From: Alphaproteobacteria bacterium HT1-32
Lineage (GTDB): Bacteria; Pseudomonadota; Alphaproteobacteria; Rhodospirillales; HT1-32
Assembly: GCA_009649675.1 (NCBI GenBank)
Contig: WJPL01000001.1
Location: 702,469-766,468 of the forward strand
Direction: 5' to 3'
DNA: 64,000 bases
Every line of letters begins with the position of its first letter. Positions within the stretch are counted from its first letter, which is position 1. The notes below the pieces were generated by a model. The model was not told the DNA's origin and did not search any database. It saw nothing but the letters and a program-made list of their open reading frames with translations. Below are positions 17,083 to 25,813 of the stretch, one piece after another. Made by a program: the position numbers and the translations under genes.

Positions 17083-17883
17083 TCAGTCGAACACCGATGA
17101 CAGTTTTTCAAGGTTCGCCCCGCCTTCGAAATGGCGAAGGTCGTAATAGGTCACCGAGACCAGGCTGGCGAAGAACACCATGATGACGGCGTTGATCACA
17201 GCTTCGATCAGGGCACCGGCCAGCAGGGCATCCGCTCCCGGCCCGGCAAAGGCGATGATAATCCCGATTACCAGACCAAAGCCGAAGGCCAGCGCGAAGA
17301 AGATCAGCAGGCTCAGTGCCATCAGCCCGAAAATGCGCCACCGGTTCCCGCGGGTCAGTTCGGCGCTGCGCGAGAAGCTCCGGAAAATGCCCGGCTTCTC
17401 CATCACAGCCACCGGAATAACGACAAAATAGACACAGAAGAAAATGGCGGCCGGCACCACCAGCAGCATGAAGGAGACGATCAGGCCCAGCGAATAGAGG
17501 ATCACGATGGCCAGCAGCGGCAGGGCCAGTACCAGCCCCCGGCCAACACATTCGGTGAAGCTGGTTTTCTGGTCATCAAGTGAGCGGACCGCACCATAGA
17601 CAATCGCGCCCTGCGCGACATAGCTGAGCATAATGGACAGAAAGCCCACCACCAGAGACAGGGCCAGAACATCCTGTTGCATATTATAGGCAACATTTGA
17701 CGAATCGAGCGACGGCACACCACCCAGCAGGACCTGAAAGATCAGGGGGATCAGCGACAGCATGACCGCCAGAAACATGAATGCCGGAAAATTCGAAAAC
17801 ATGACAGAGAAGGTCCGGGCAATAACAGAGCCTGCACGCAGCTTGCTGACCTGAACCGGGGCTGTCTCTGTCACATCCGTCAT
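17083..17883 (-). CDS. Multi-pass membrane protein, YciC/GDPD-membrane-domain-like
   Basis: Predicted inner-membrane protein of about 266 residues with some six hydrophobic helices. Start ATG 17883 (MTDVTETAPV) is chosen because AAAGGA lies upstream and the longer open frame adds 69 residues without hydrophobic or conserved character. Seen: an N-terminal soluble lead, paired helices, and FSRSAELTRGNRWRIFGL followed by two long glycine-rich helices. This pattern resembles proteins annotated as glycerophosphoryl diester phosphodiesterase membrane domain or YciC-like. No catalytic domain is attached, and its function is unknown. It is a single gene, 112 bp from the tRNA-Arg gene. Confidence 0.75.
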   Translation of the reverse strand: MTDVTETAPVQVSKLRAGSVIARTFSVMFSNFPAFMFLAVMLSLIPLIFQVLLGGVPSLDSSNVAYNMQQDVLALSLVVGFLSIMLSYVAQGAIVYGAVRSLDDQKTSFTECVGRGLVLALPLLAIVILYSLGLIVSFMLLVVPAAIFFCVYFVVIPVAVMEKPGIFRSFSRSAELTRGNRWRIFGLMALSLLIFFALAFGFGLVIGIIIAFAGPGADALLAGALIEAVINAVIMVFFASLVSVTYYDLRHFEGGANLEKLSSVFD

Positions 17884-17962
17884 CGCCGCGTCCTTTCCTA
17901 TCGGTTGTACAATTGTGGCATGAAATTTTCTCCGTGGTAAAGCGTCAACTGGCCAGACGGCG

Positions 17963-18817
17963 GTGGCGACAGCCCCGCCCCGCTGTGCTAATTTCGAGTC
18001 GGGAGGGCAGAATGGAAAGGGTTGGATATTGGGCCAGAACAAAAGCAGCCGGTTACGGGACGACAATGGCACGGGTGCCGTCGGCGTCATCCCGCTTTAT
18101 CATCGTGTCTATACCATTCTGAGCCAGCAAATCCGCGAAGGGCAGTTCAATGCAGAAACACCTCTGCCGGGCGAACAGCAGATTGCCAGCATGTATGGCG
18201 TATCACGGGTAACCGTCCGCAAGGCCCTGCAAAGGCTTGAACAGGAAGGCCGGATTATCCGGCAGCGCGGCCGTGGCACCTTCCCGATCATGGACAGACA
18301 GCGCCCCCCGGTCGGCAAACTGGCCGATCAGATGACCATCATGCAGGACACCGACAGCCAGGTTCTGCTCTATGAATGGGCAGGGGCGACACCCGATATT
18401 GCCCAGGGTCTCAAAATCAGACAGGGAGACCGCACCCTGCGGGTTGACCGGCTGCGGATGCGTAACCGCATCCCGCTGGCAATGGGCTGTTCCTGGGTGG
18501 CCGAACGTGCCGGCAAACTGCTGGATGAAGACAGCGTCAGCCAGGCCCCCATCGTCGAGCTGTTGCGCGAACGCGGACTGGCGCCCGGGATCGTCGAACA
18601 GCGCATCACCGCAACCCTGGCCGATGCCGCCCTGTCCACCGGCCTGCAGGTTGCACCGGGTTCGCCACTGATCCTGATGCAGCGCATCGTCTATGATATT
18701 GATTCCAATCCGATCATCTTTATCCGCTCGCATTACCGGCCGGACCGGTACAGCTATCTGGTGACGCTTTTCCCGGATCAGGACGGGCCGACACCGCGCT
18801 GGGTGGAAATCGAATAA
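17963..18817 (+). CDS. GntR-family transcriptional regulator, HutC/UTRA type
   Basis: DNA-binding regulator. Seen: a winged helix (IPLYHRVYTILSQQIREG, EQQIASMYGVSRVTVRKALQ, GRIIRQRGRGTF) followed by a UTRA ligand-binding domain with typical LRVDRLRM and LILMQRIVYD strands. The longest frame begins at GTG 17963 and gives 284 residues. TTG 18029, with AAAGGG 8 bases upstream, would give 262 residues and fits the usual ~245 better, so the true start may be there. Neither neighbour is an obvious target. Ligands of this subfamily are small acids, sugars or amino acids; the ligand here is unknown. Confidence 0.88.
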   Translation: MATAPPRCANFESGGQNGKGWILGQNKSSRLRDDNGTGAVGVIPLYHRVYTILSQQIREGQFNAETPLPGEQQIASMYGVSRVTVRKALQRLEQEGRIIRQRGRGTFPIMDRQRPPVGKLADQMTIMQDTDSQVLLYEWAGATPDIAQGLKIRQGDRTLRVDRLRMRNRIPLAMGCSWVAERAGKLLDEDSVSQAPIVELLRERGLAPGIVEQRITATLADAALSTGLQVAPGSPLILMQRIVYDIDSNPIIFIRSHYRPDRYSYLVTLFPDQDGPTPRWVEIE

Positions 18818-18927
18818 CCGTCTGGCAGGGGCCGGCAGGGCAATATCTGAGCCCTCGACGAAAGGGTTATCTTTCCCGCAAAATTGGAGTAACTTTGTTG
18901 CACCTGTTTGGCTGTATCGGAGCATAA

Positions 18928-20022
18928 ATGCCGGACGAAACGGCAGTAAAGCGGTCTGCAATGCTGACACAGGCGGATATTCAGCAATTGCTGAGCAACC
19001 CGTCTGCGGAAAGTCGCGCGCTGGTCGGTGGCAAGGTCGCCGATGTCTATGACGGACGTGCCATGTCCGAGCGGGAGCGTCAGCTGGCCGACGGTATCCT
19101 GCGGGTTCTGGCGCAGGATGTGGAACTGGCCGTGCGCAAGTCACTGGCCGAACATCTGCAATCAAACCCCGATGTCCCCCATGATGTTGCCAAGAAACTG
19201 GCAACCGATGTCATTGAAGTCGCCGAACCAGTCCTGACCCATTCCGATGTCCTGACCGATGTCGACCTGATCGATATCATCCGGACCCAGCCAACCGCCG
19301 CACAAGTAGCCGTTGCGAAACGCCGTACCGTGCCGGAGCCGGTTTCCGACGCACTGGCAGCCACGGGTGTCGAACTGGTGGTCGCGACACTGGTCCGCAA
19401 TAACGGTGCTGAAATCTCCGAACGTACCTTTGAACGGGTCATCAACGACTTCGGCCAGTCAGAGACGGTAACATCCGGGATGGTGTCCCGTCAGAAACTG
19501 CCCCCCGGTGTCACCCGGCGGCTGATTGATGTGGTCAGCGACACGCTCAAGATGGAACTGATCAGCAAGCATGATGTTCCCGAAGATGTCGCTGAGAAGA
19601 TCGTTCTGAAAAGCCAGGAAGACACCCTGAAAGACCTGCTGGGCAGCACCCCGGCAGAGCGTAATGTCGAACAGCTGGTGAAAAGCCTGAAAGAACGGGG
19701 GCGTCTGAACACAAAGCTGGTGCTCCGGTCACTGGATGTCGGCGACCGGGAATTCTTTGAACATGCGCTCTCGGAACTGTCGGGCATTGCCCATCAGAAT
19801 GCCGTGCGGCTGATTACCGACCGGGGCACCCAGGGCCTGCTGGCGATCTATCGCAAGGCGCGGTTGCCGGAAGATGAATACCCTTCCGTGCGGTATCAGG
19901 TTGACCGTCTTTATAATCTGCGCGCCGGCTCAACTTACGCACCGACCACCGCCCCCGGTGCCAATATGGTCGGCTTTGAAGGTGACTTCTTTGGCGGTGG
20001 CGGCTGGGTCGGCGACAGCTGA
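18928..20022 (+). CDS. DUF2336 domain-containing protein
   Basis: Cytosolic, mainly alpha-helical protein of 364 residues with the DUF2336 repeat-like helical fold found mostly in Alphaproteobacteria. Seen: SERERQLADGILRVLAQDVE (~51-70), then VRKSLAEHL, repeated short helical units (DVPHDVAKKLATD, DVPEDVAEKIVLKS, HQNAVRLITDRG), a charged centre and a glycine-rich C-terminal tail. The family has been linked by annotation to signalling or cell-envelope genes but has no agreed biochemical role. It is preceded by 110 bp without a visible operator and is probably its own transcription unit. Confidence 0.85.
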   Translation: MPDETAVKRSAMLTQADIQQLLSNPSAESRALVGGKVADVYDGRAMSERERQLADGILRVLAQDVELAVRKSLAEHLQSNPDVPHDVAKKLATDVIEVAEPVLTHSDVLTDVDLIDIIRTQPTAAQVAVAKRRTVPEPVSDALAATGVELVVATLVRNNGAEISERTFERVINDFGQSETVTSGMVSRQKLPPGVTRRLIDVVSDTLKMELISKHDVPEDVAEKIVLKSQEDTLKDLLGSTPAERNVEQLVKSLKERGRLNTKLVLRSLDVGDREFFEHALSELSGIAHQNAVRLITDRGTQGLLAIYRKARLPEDEYPSVRYQVDRLYNLRAGSTYAPTTAPGANMVGFEGDFFGGGGWVGDS

Positions 20023-20090
20023 AGCGAATTGTCCGCTGCCTGAACCACTCATCCTTACAGACACCCCGGACAGATGCCGGCAAGCTCTGT

Positions 20091-20774
20091 TCAGCCGTCG
20101 TCGCCCGGCACACCATAAGCCGGCGCGCTTGCCGGATCGCCGGCACGGGTGATGTAATCCTGCATCTGCGGCTCATAGGCATTCCACAGCGACCGCAAGG
20201 CCGTGACGCCCTCGTCTTCCGCCCAGTCCGCCCGAAGGTCGACAATCGGCCAGACCGGATCACCACAGACTTTCAGACCGGCGGAATGCACCGGACCAGC
20301 CTCGCCACCGGCAAACATTCCGGCTTCCAGGGACAGCATCAGACGTTCCGCCAGCGGCAGACCGGCATCTGATCCGGTGAAGGTCGCGACCATGGCGGCG
20401 GGCACACCGTCATTATCCAGCAGATTACCGGCGGCCACACAATTCTCACCGGCTGCGGACACGTTCACACCCAGTGTCATGTCACCGGAATAGCGGGCGG
20501 TCTGGCCTGCCATATCAATCACCGTCAACTGACGATAGGTAATGGCGGCTGTAGTTCTCACGACCTCGTCCAGCGCGGCCTGCGGTGCCTCGCCCGCTGC
20601 CAGCCGGTCGAGCAGGACCGGGCCCAGCGCCGGGTCGGTGATGTTCTGGGTCATCACCGCACCAACACCTGAACGCAGCCAGGCACAACGCGCCGCCACG
20701 GCGATGGAGGAAGAAGTGACCGCTGTGCCGATCTGTCCGGTCCGGGCACAGCGTGCCGCAATGGAAAATGTCAT
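20091..20774 (-). CDS. DUF1028 family protein (Ntn-hydrolase-like)
   Basis: Soluble protein of 227 residues matching DUF1028, a family with an Ntn-hydrolase-like fold and no proven substrate. Seen: MTFSIAARCARTGQIGTAV at the N-terminus with an early serine, GVGAVMTQNITDP, a GD/YSG segment, AAGNLL and LPLAERLMLSLEAG, all typical of the family. Its start overlaps the stop of the upstream racemase-like gene by 4 bp, so the two are co-translated. A role in hydrolysing a small amide or ureido compound is a guess from fold and neighbours (racemase, RidA). Confidence 0.85.
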   Translation of the reverse strand: MTFSIAARCARTGQIGTAVTSSSIAVAARCAWLRSGVGAVMTQNITDPALGPVLLDRLAAGEAPQAALDEVVRTTAAITYRQLTVIDMAGQTARYSGDMTLGVNVSAAGENCVAAGNLLDNDGVPAAMVATFTGSDAGLPLAERLMLSLEAGMFAGGEAGPVHSAGLKVCGDPVWPIVDLRADWAEDEGVTALRSLWNAYEPQMQDYITRAGDPASAPAYGVPGDDG

Positions 20775-21559
20775 GTCAGTCCTCGTTCAAACAGGGAGCC
20801 CCAGCCGGGGAGGCTGTCGGCAACACCGGAGAGCCGCAGGCAATGCCAGGCCATTGCATGATTTGAGGAGGTCACCGGCTTGCCGATTTCCGCCTCGATA
20901 TCGCCAATCACGCTGGCGGCACGTACATTGGTGCAGGAAATGAACACCGAATCCACATCCTCGCGCCGGCCCAGTTCAATGGCCGCCCGCTGCACGTCCT
21001 CAATCCGGATACGCGCCACCTTCCGGTCATCCGGCTCGTTAAACGACGCCATCACCGGCACTGCAAACCCACGTGCCTGAACATACTCCCGGATATGCAG
21101 ATTAACGTCATCCCGGTAGGGGGTCAGCAGGCCAATCCGGTTGCACTGAAGCGCCCGGAAAGCAGCAAAGGCCGCCGTGATCGGCGTGGTGACGGCGATG
21201 CCGGGGCGGGCTTCGCGGATGCGCTCTGCCACCCGGTCTTCGCCGATGACCATCGAGGCCGAAGTGCAGCCAAAGGCCATCACATCCAGATCCACACCCG
21301 GCAGCAGCAGATCCGCCGTCGGTGCCAGCCGCTGTTCCATCCGGGCCAGTGTTTCCGGCGTAATTTCGTTATCGTTAAGGATACGGCTGTGAAAGACCGT
21401 CACACCATCCAGTGCGAGAATATCAGCGAATTCCCGTTCCATGGACTGATCAGAAGCCAGCACGATCAGACCGATACCGGCGCGCGACGCCACGCCTTCA
21501 TCAAGCTGAAACGGAAGATTCCGCAGGCTGACAGGAGGAGCGTCGACAGCGCCGGACAT
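20771..21559 (-). CDS. Asp/Glu racemase-superfamily enzyme (maleate isomerase/arylmalonate decarboxylase-like)
   Basis: Predicted cytosolic cofactor-independent racemase, isomerase or decarboxylase of 262 residues. Seen: the two family cysteine regions, DVMAFGCTSASM (~92-103) and VFISCTNVRA (~206-215), both with Cys present, which points to the maleate isomerase/racemase chemistry in which two cysteines act. Arylmalonate decarboxylases keep only one of them. It is the middle gene of a minus-strand operon, 5 bp after ridA and overlapping DUF1028 by 4 bp. Substrate unknown. Confidence 0.85.
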   Translation of the reverse strand: MSGAVDAPPVSLRNLPFQLDEGVASRAGIGLIVLASDQSMEREFADILALDGVTVFHSRILNDNEITPETLARMEQRLAPTADLLLPGVDLDVMAFGCTSASMVIGEDRVAERIREARPGIAVTTPITAAFAAFRALQCNRIGLLTPYRDDVNLHIREYVQARGFAVPVMASFNEPDDRKVARIRIEDVQRAAIELGRREDVDSVFISCTNVRAASVIGDIEAEIGKPVTSSNHAMAWHCLRLSGVADSLPGWGSLFERGLT

Positions 21560-21564
21560 CTGCT

Positions 21565-21915
21565 TTACTTCGCCGCGACGATCATCATTTCGACGGTAAA
21601 CTTCGGCGAGGCCAGCCGGGCTTCAACGCAGGCACGGCAGGGCGCATGACCTTCCGGCACCCAGGCATCCCACACGCTGTTCATCTCGGCAAAGTCCTGA
21701 ATGTTGGAAAGCCAGATATTGGCGCTCAGCAGCTTGGTCTTGTCGGTCCCGGCTTCAGCCAGCAGCTTCTCGATATTTGCGAGAATATCTTCGGTCTGTT
21801 CCTTGACGGTCGCACCCGGTGCATTCTTCGCAACCTGACCCGCAAGATAGACAGTATCGCCATGGATAACAATCTGGCTCATCCGGGTGGCAGTCTGTTT
21901 GCGTTCAATCGTCAT
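21565..21915 (-). CDS. RidA family protein (enamine/imine deaminase-like)
   Basis: Small trimeric protein of 116 residues; family members hydrolyse reactive enamine/imine intermediates or act as catabolic deaminases. ATG 21915 is chosen: GGAG lies 8 bases upstream and the longer frame adds 39 unconserved residues. Seen: VYLAGQVAKN, QTEDILANIEKLLAEAGTD in the usual helix, and the conserved arginine in APCRACVEARL with the terminal VEMMIVAA strand. It is the first gene of the ridA-racemase-DUF1028 operon and diverges from an SDR gene 119 bp away. Divergent promoters must lie there. Confidence 0.92.
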   Translation of the reverse strand: MTIERKQTATRMSQIVIHGDTVYLAGQVAKNAPGATVKEQTEDILANIEKLLAEAGTDKTKLLSANIWLSNIQDFAEMNSVWDAWVPEGHAPCRACVEARLASPKFTVEMMIVAAK

Positions 21916-22034
21916 TCCTGTATCTCCGTTCATTGCGATGGTTGCGGGGACCGATATTGCCGGGCACCCTGTCGCCTTCATGTTATCAGAGGCTGGCGCG
22001 AACATGCCAGCATCGCAACCGGGATGAAACAAGC

Positions 22035-22799
22035 TTGTCCAATCTATTCGACCTGACCGGGAAAACCGCCCTGGTCACCGGTGCCTCGGGTGTTCTCGGC
22101 GCACATTTCGCCCGCGTTCTGGCAACCGCCGGTGCCTCTGTCGCACTGGCCGCAAGACGGACCGACCGGCTGGAAAGCCTCGCTGACGACATTACCGCAG
22201 CGGGTGGCAGCGCATTTTCCGTCAGTATGGATGTGACCGATGCCACCTCGGTAGAAGCCGCCTTTGCCGGTATTGCTGCCGCATTGGGGCCGGTTGATAT
22301 TCTCGTCAACAATTCCGGTATCGCAAAGACCGCACCGGCGCTTTCACTGTCTGATGATGACTGGACATCGGTTGTCGATGTCAATCTCAACGGTGCGTTC
22401 CGCTGTGCGCAGTCCGCGGCCCGGCAGATGAAGCAGAATGGCGGCGGGGTCATCATCAATATCGCCTCCATCCTGTCATTCCGGGTAACCGCGCAGGTGC
22501 CGGCCTATGCCGCAACCAAGGCCGGGCTGGTACAGATGACACATGCGCTAGCGCTGGAATGGGCCCGCGACAATATCCGGGTCAATGCCCTCGCACCGGG
22601 CTATATCGCGACGGACATCAACAGCGACTTCTTTGCCTCCCCCGCCGGGGAAGCCATGATCAAACGTATCCCGCAACGCCGCCTTGGCCAGCCCGCTGAT
22701 CTGGACGGGCCTTTGCTGTTGCTGGCTTCCGACGCATCCGCCTATATGACCGGCAGCGTCATCACCGCTGACGGCGGTCATCTGCAATCAACTCTCTAG
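22035..22799 (+). CDS. SDR-family oxidoreductase
   Basis: NAD(P)-dependent classical short-chain dehydrogenase/reductase of about 254 residues. Start TTG 22035 is chosen because the Rossmann motif begins soon after (LVTGASGVLG, ~13-22), GGGA lies upstream, and the longer frame runs into the ridA promoter. Seen: NNSG (~91) in place of NNAG, catalytic Ser in NIASILSF, and YAATK (Tyr ~157, Lys ~161), plus TADGG near the end. It is the first gene of a plus-strand catabolic run with NIPSNAP and acyl-CoA dehydrogenase genes, so it may oxidise a hydroxy intermediate. Substrate not deducible. Confidence 0.9.
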   Translation: MSNLFDLTGKTALVTGASGVLGAHFARVLATAGASVALAARRTDRLESLADDITAAGGSAFSVSMDVTDATSVEAAFAGIAAALGPVDILVNNSGIAKTAPALSLSDDDWTSVVDVNLNGAFRCAQSAARQMKQNGGGVIINIASILSFRVTAQVPAYAATKAGLVQMTHALALEWARDNIRVNALAPGYIATDINSDFFASPAGEAMIKRIPQRRLGQPADLDGPLLLLASDASAYMTGSVITADGGHLQSTL

Positions 22800-22817
22800 C
22801 ATAAAAGGACAGATTTC

Positions 22818-23132
22818 ATGATTATCGACGAACGTACCTACACCCTGCATCCGGGCAAAATTCCTGAGTTCCTGGAACTTTATCAGGCTGAAGGCTATGC
22901 CGTTCAGACCAGCCATCTGGGCGAGCCGGTGGGCTGGTTCTGGACCGAAATCGGCGTCCTGAACCAGATTGTCCATCTCTGGGGTTACGAGAACATGGCC
23001 GATCGCGAGAAACGCCGCGCCGGTATGGCCGCTGATCCGAAATGGCAGGCCTATCTCAAGAAGGCATCCCCCTATTTCCGCGAGATGCAGAACCGCATTC
23101 TCATTCCGGCCCCCTTCTCACCGATAAAGTAA
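22818..23132 (+). CDS. NIPSNAP family protein
   Basis: Small ferredoxin-like alpha/beta-barrel protein of 104 residues. Seen: IDERTYTLHPGKIPEFLELY at the N-terminus, LGEPVGWFWTEIG, the conserved NQIVHLWGYENMADRE and a terminal helix PYFREMQNRIL. Bacterial NIPSNAP proteins occur in catabolic operons, where their exact task is unclear; they may bind or process a small substrate. It begins 18 bp after the SDR gene and ends 4 bp before the acyl-CoA dehydrogenase gene. Confidence 0.92.
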   Translation: MIIDERTYTLHPGKIPEFLELYQAEGYAVQTSHLGEPVGWFWTEIGVLNQIVHLWGYENMADREKRRAGMAADPKWQAYLKKASPYFREMQNRILIPAPFSPIK

Positions 23133-23136
23133 ACCG

Positions 23137-24342
23137 ATGGATTTCAACCTGACACCAGAGATCGAGGAGGTCCGCCAACAGATCCGGACCTTCGTCGATC
23201 AGCGTCTGATCCCACTGGAATCCGATGCGGCTTCGTATGACGACCACGAGAATATCAACGAGCCTCTGCTGGAAAGCCTGCGGGCGGAAACCCGCAAGCT
23301 GGGCCTGTGGTCCCTGTCGATGCCGACAGAGCGCGGCGGACGCGGCTTCAACACGGTCGGCATGGCTGCCTGTTACGAGGAAATGAACCGCTCTATCTTC
23401 GGCCCCGCCTGCTTCAATGCGGCACCGCCGGATGACGGCAACATGTTCCTGCTGAACCGGGTTGCCACCGACGCACAGAAGGAGAAGTGGCTGCAGCCGA
23501 TCATCGACGGCAAGGTCCGGTCGTCCATCGTGATGACCGAACCGGCCCCCGGATCAGGTTCAGACCCGGCCGGCATGATGCGGACCACGGCTGTAAAGAA
23601 GGGCGACAAATGGGTCGTGCATGGCCATAAATGGTACATCACCGGTGCCGGTGTCGCAGACCATTTCCTGCTGCTGGCCCGCACCTCGGATGATCCCCGA
23701 CGTGGCCTGACCTGCTTCCTGTACCATCGAGATCAGCCGGGATGGGAAATCCTGCGCCGTATCCCGATCATGGGCCCGGAAGAACATGGCGGCCATTGCG
23801 AGCTGAAGTTCGACGGCCTCGAAATTCCGGATGAAAACCGTCTGATGGGCGTCGGTGAAGGCCTGAAAGCTGTCCAGATCCGGCTGGGGACGGCGCGGCT
23901 GACCCATTGCATGCGCTGGCTTGGCCTGTCCAAACGGGCGCTGGAAATTGCCGGTGAGTATGTGGCAGAACGGCAGGCATTCGGGACACCGCTCGGCGAT
24001 CATGAGGGTGTGCAGTGGATGCTGGGTGAAGCGGCGATGGGTATCCATACCGGTCGTCTGCTGACCATGAATGCTGCCTGGAAACTCGACACCGGGGACT
24101 TCGCCCGCAAGGAAGTCTCCATGGCGAAGGTTGCTGTGGCGGACATCCTGCACCAGTCCGTCGATACCGCGATACAACTGTGCGGTGCGAAAGGCTATTC
24201 CAAGGATACGATACTGGAATGGATGTACCGTTATGCCCGGCAGGCCCGGCTGGTCGATGGTGCCTCGGAAGTTCACAAGATGGTCCTGGCCAGATCCTTC
24301 CAGAAGGAAGGCCTCGATTTCTGGGCCTGGGGCGACAACTGA
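23137..24342 (+). CDS. Acyl-CoA dehydrogenase family protein
   Basis: FAD-dependent acyl-CoA dehydrogenase of 401 residues, introducing a double bond into an acyl-CoA and passing electrons to ETF. Seen: the N-terminal helical domain (MDFNLTPEIEEVRQQIRTF), the flavin-binding segment MTEPAPGSGSDPAGM (~132), HGHKWYITGAGVADH (~163), the C-terminal helix bundle and YARQARLVDGASEVHKMV (~368), the usual end region. It resembles long-chain/ACAD10-ACAD11-like enzymes more than short-chain ones. The linked kinase-like and DUF6285 genes support that branch. Confidence 0.93.
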   Translation: MDFNLTPEIEEVRQQIRTFVDQRLIPLESDAASYDDHENINEPLLESLRAETRKLGLWSLSMPTERGGRGFNTVGMAACYEEMNRSIFGPACFNAAPPDDGNMFLLNRVATDAQKEKWLQPIIDGKVRSSIVMTEPAPGSGSDPAGMMRTTAVKKGDKWVVHGHKWYITGAGVADHFLLLARTSDDPRRGLTCFLYHRDQPGWEILRRIPIMGPEEHGGHCELKFDGLEIPDENRLMGVGEGLKAVQIRLGTARLTHCMRWLGLSKRALEIAGEYVAERQAFGTPLGDHEGVQWMLGEAAMGIHTGRLLTMNAAWKLDTGDFARKEVSMAKVAVADILHQSVDTAIQLCGAKGYSKDTILEWMYRYARQARLVDGASEVHKMVLARSFQKEGLDFWAWGDN

Positions 24343-24354
24343 GGAAACTTTTCC

Positions 24355-24399
24355 ATTAATCCTGTCGCCCCGGCTTTCATTCGGGGCGGCAGGGTTAAT
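24355..24399 (+). terminator. Long hairpin between acyl-CoA dehydrogenase and kinase-like genes
   Basis: Two 18-nt arms, ATTAATCCTGTCGCCCCG and CGGGGCGGCAGGGTTAAT, pair fully with two G-U pairs around a 9-nt loop. TTTCACC follows. It can act as a terminator, attenuator or RNA-processing/stability stem that lowers expression of the genes after the acyl-CoA dehydrogenase. Confidence 0.6.
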
Positions 24400-24437
24400 T
24401 TCACCAGACCGGGACAGCCCGCGGATCAGGAACAAGA

Positions 24438-25436
24438 ATGGACGAAACAGCCCTCAAGCAACTTTCAGACTGGCTCGGGCAATCGCTCGAGCAACAGGTC
24501 ACGGTTACCGCCGCCAGCAAGCTTACCGGCGGCGCCATTCAGGAAAACTGGCTGATCGGAACCGACAGCGCAGGGGATCTGGTATTGCGGACCGACGCCC
24601 CGTCCGGCGTCGCAACATCGCACAGCCGTGAGCAGGAGTTCACCCTGCTCCAGATTGCCTATGAGGCAGGTGTCACCGTACCGGAGCCGCTGGCGTTCTG
24701 CACCGACCTCGCCGTGATCGGCAAACCCTTCGCAGTGATGCGACGGATCGGCGGCACCGCACTTGGTCACCGGCTGGTTCGTGATCCGGTGATTGCAGAA
24801 ACCGGCGACCGGCTTGCAGAAAACCTCGGCAGGGAACTGGCCCGCCTGCACAGGGTAAAACCTCCCCGTCCCGGTCTCGACTTTCTGACCCCGGTTCAGG
24901 ACCATCCGGCGGCCGACCGCATTGCACTCTATCGCCGTTACCTCGACGAGTTGCCGGAACCACAGCCGATTCTGGAATGGGTGATCCGGCGCCTCGAACT
25001 GACCATGAAACCCGCCGATGATATCTGCCTGATCCACTGTGATTTCCGGACCGGAAACTACATGGTCGAAGAGGGAAAACTGACTGGTATTCTGGACTGG
25101 GAGTTTGCCGGCTGGGGTGACGCTTATGAGGATATCGGCTGGTTCTGTGCCCGCTGCTGGCGCTTTGGATCAGACCGGGAAGCCGGTGGCATTGGCTCAC
25201 GCGAAGCCTTTTATCGCGGATATGAGTCAGAAAGCGGGAAACAAATCGATCGTGACAGCGTTCCCTGGTGGGAGGTCATGGCAACCGTCCGCTGGGCCGT
25301 GATCGCCCTGCAACAGGGCATGCGCCATATCTCCGGTGAAGAACCGTCACTGGAGCTGGCATTGACCGGCAGACGGATAGGAGAGCTTGAACTGGATATG
25401 CTGATGCAGCTGAAAAGCATGGGAGAACTGGCATGA
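24438..25436 (+). CDS. Phosphotransferase family protein (APH/ACAD10-like kinase fold)
   Basis: Protein-kinase-like fold enzyme of 332 residues. Seen: an N-lobe KLTGGAIQENWLIG (~30), VLRTDAPSG with a substitution near the usual ATP-binding lysine, Brenner motif IHCDFRTGNYMV (~199-210) with catalytic Asp and Asn, and the metal-binding DWEFAGWGDAYEDIGWF (~220). In ACAD10/ACAD11 a kinase-like domain is fused to an acyl-CoA dehydrogenase and phosphorylates 4-hydroxyacyl-CoA; here the two are separate neighbouring genes, so a similar job on a hydroxyacyl-CoA is inferred. Despite the family name, antibiotic resistance is not expected. It overlaps the DUF6285 gene by 4 bp. Confidence 0.88.
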   Translation: MDETALKQLSDWLGQSLEQQVTVTAASKLTGGAIQENWLIGTDSAGDLVLRTDAPSGVATSHSREQEFTLLQIAYEAGVTVPEPLAFCTDLAVIGKPFAVMRRIGGTALGHRLVRDPVIAETGDRLAENLGRELARLHRVKPPRPGLDFLTPVQDHPAADRIALYRRYLDELPEPQPILEWVIRRLELTMKPADDICLIHCDFRTGNYMVEEGKLTGILDWEFAGWGDAYEDIGWFCARCWRFGSDREAGGIGSREAFYRGYESESGKQIDRDSVPWWEVMATVRWAVIALQQGMRHISGEEPSLELALTGRRIGELELDMLMQLKSMGELA

Positions 25437-25786
25437 AAGCGCAGCCCGCAGAACAGGATCTTCTTGCGATTGCACTGGAAACGCTGGAAACAAAACTGAT
25501 TCCGAGCCTGTCAGGGACAGATCGTTATAATGCCCTGATGATCGCCAATGCACTCGGCATAGTCGGCCGTGAAATCAGTGACGGCGGAGACGCGGAACTG
25601 CTCTCCGGCAGGATACTGGGCGCGGCTTATGGCGAAAACAGAGGACGAGACTTCAGCGACCTGGCCGAAGACATTCGCGCAGGCCAGCTGGACGGGCGGG
25701 AAGATATCGCTGATCTGATCCTGTCACTGGCCCGGACCCGGTGTCATCTCAGCAACCCGAAAGCAGCAGCCGCTTACACAAGCTGA
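25433..25786 (+). CDS. DUF6285 domain protein
   Basis: Small helical protein of 117 residues. Seen: ALETLETKLIPSLSGTDRYN, MIANALGIVGREI and a C-terminal LILSLARTRCHLSNPK, matching the DUF6285 family that commonly sits directly behind an APH-type gene beside acyl-CoA dehydrogenase genes. The 4-bp ATGA overlap with the kinase-like gene suggests that the two proteins work together, perhaps as subunits. Biochemical role unknown. Confidence 0.82.
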   Translation: MKAQPAEQDLLAIALETLETKLIPSLSGTDRYNALMIANALGIVGREISDGGDAELLSGRILGAAYGENRGRDFSDLAEDIRAGQLDGREDIADLILSLARTRCHLSNPKAAAAYTS

Positions 25787-25813
25787 ACCAAGACCAACCA
25801 CAAGGAGTTATTA

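Noticed and set aside
18203-19204. 333-codon minus-strand frame across the GntR and DUF2336 genes
   Set aside because: Antisense to two well-supported genes, with proline/arginine/histidine-rich shadow composition.
24438-25436. Aminoglycoside-resistance kinase
   Set aside because: Fold is shared, but the acyl-CoA dehydrogenase and DUF6285 neighbours point to acyl-CoA metabolism.
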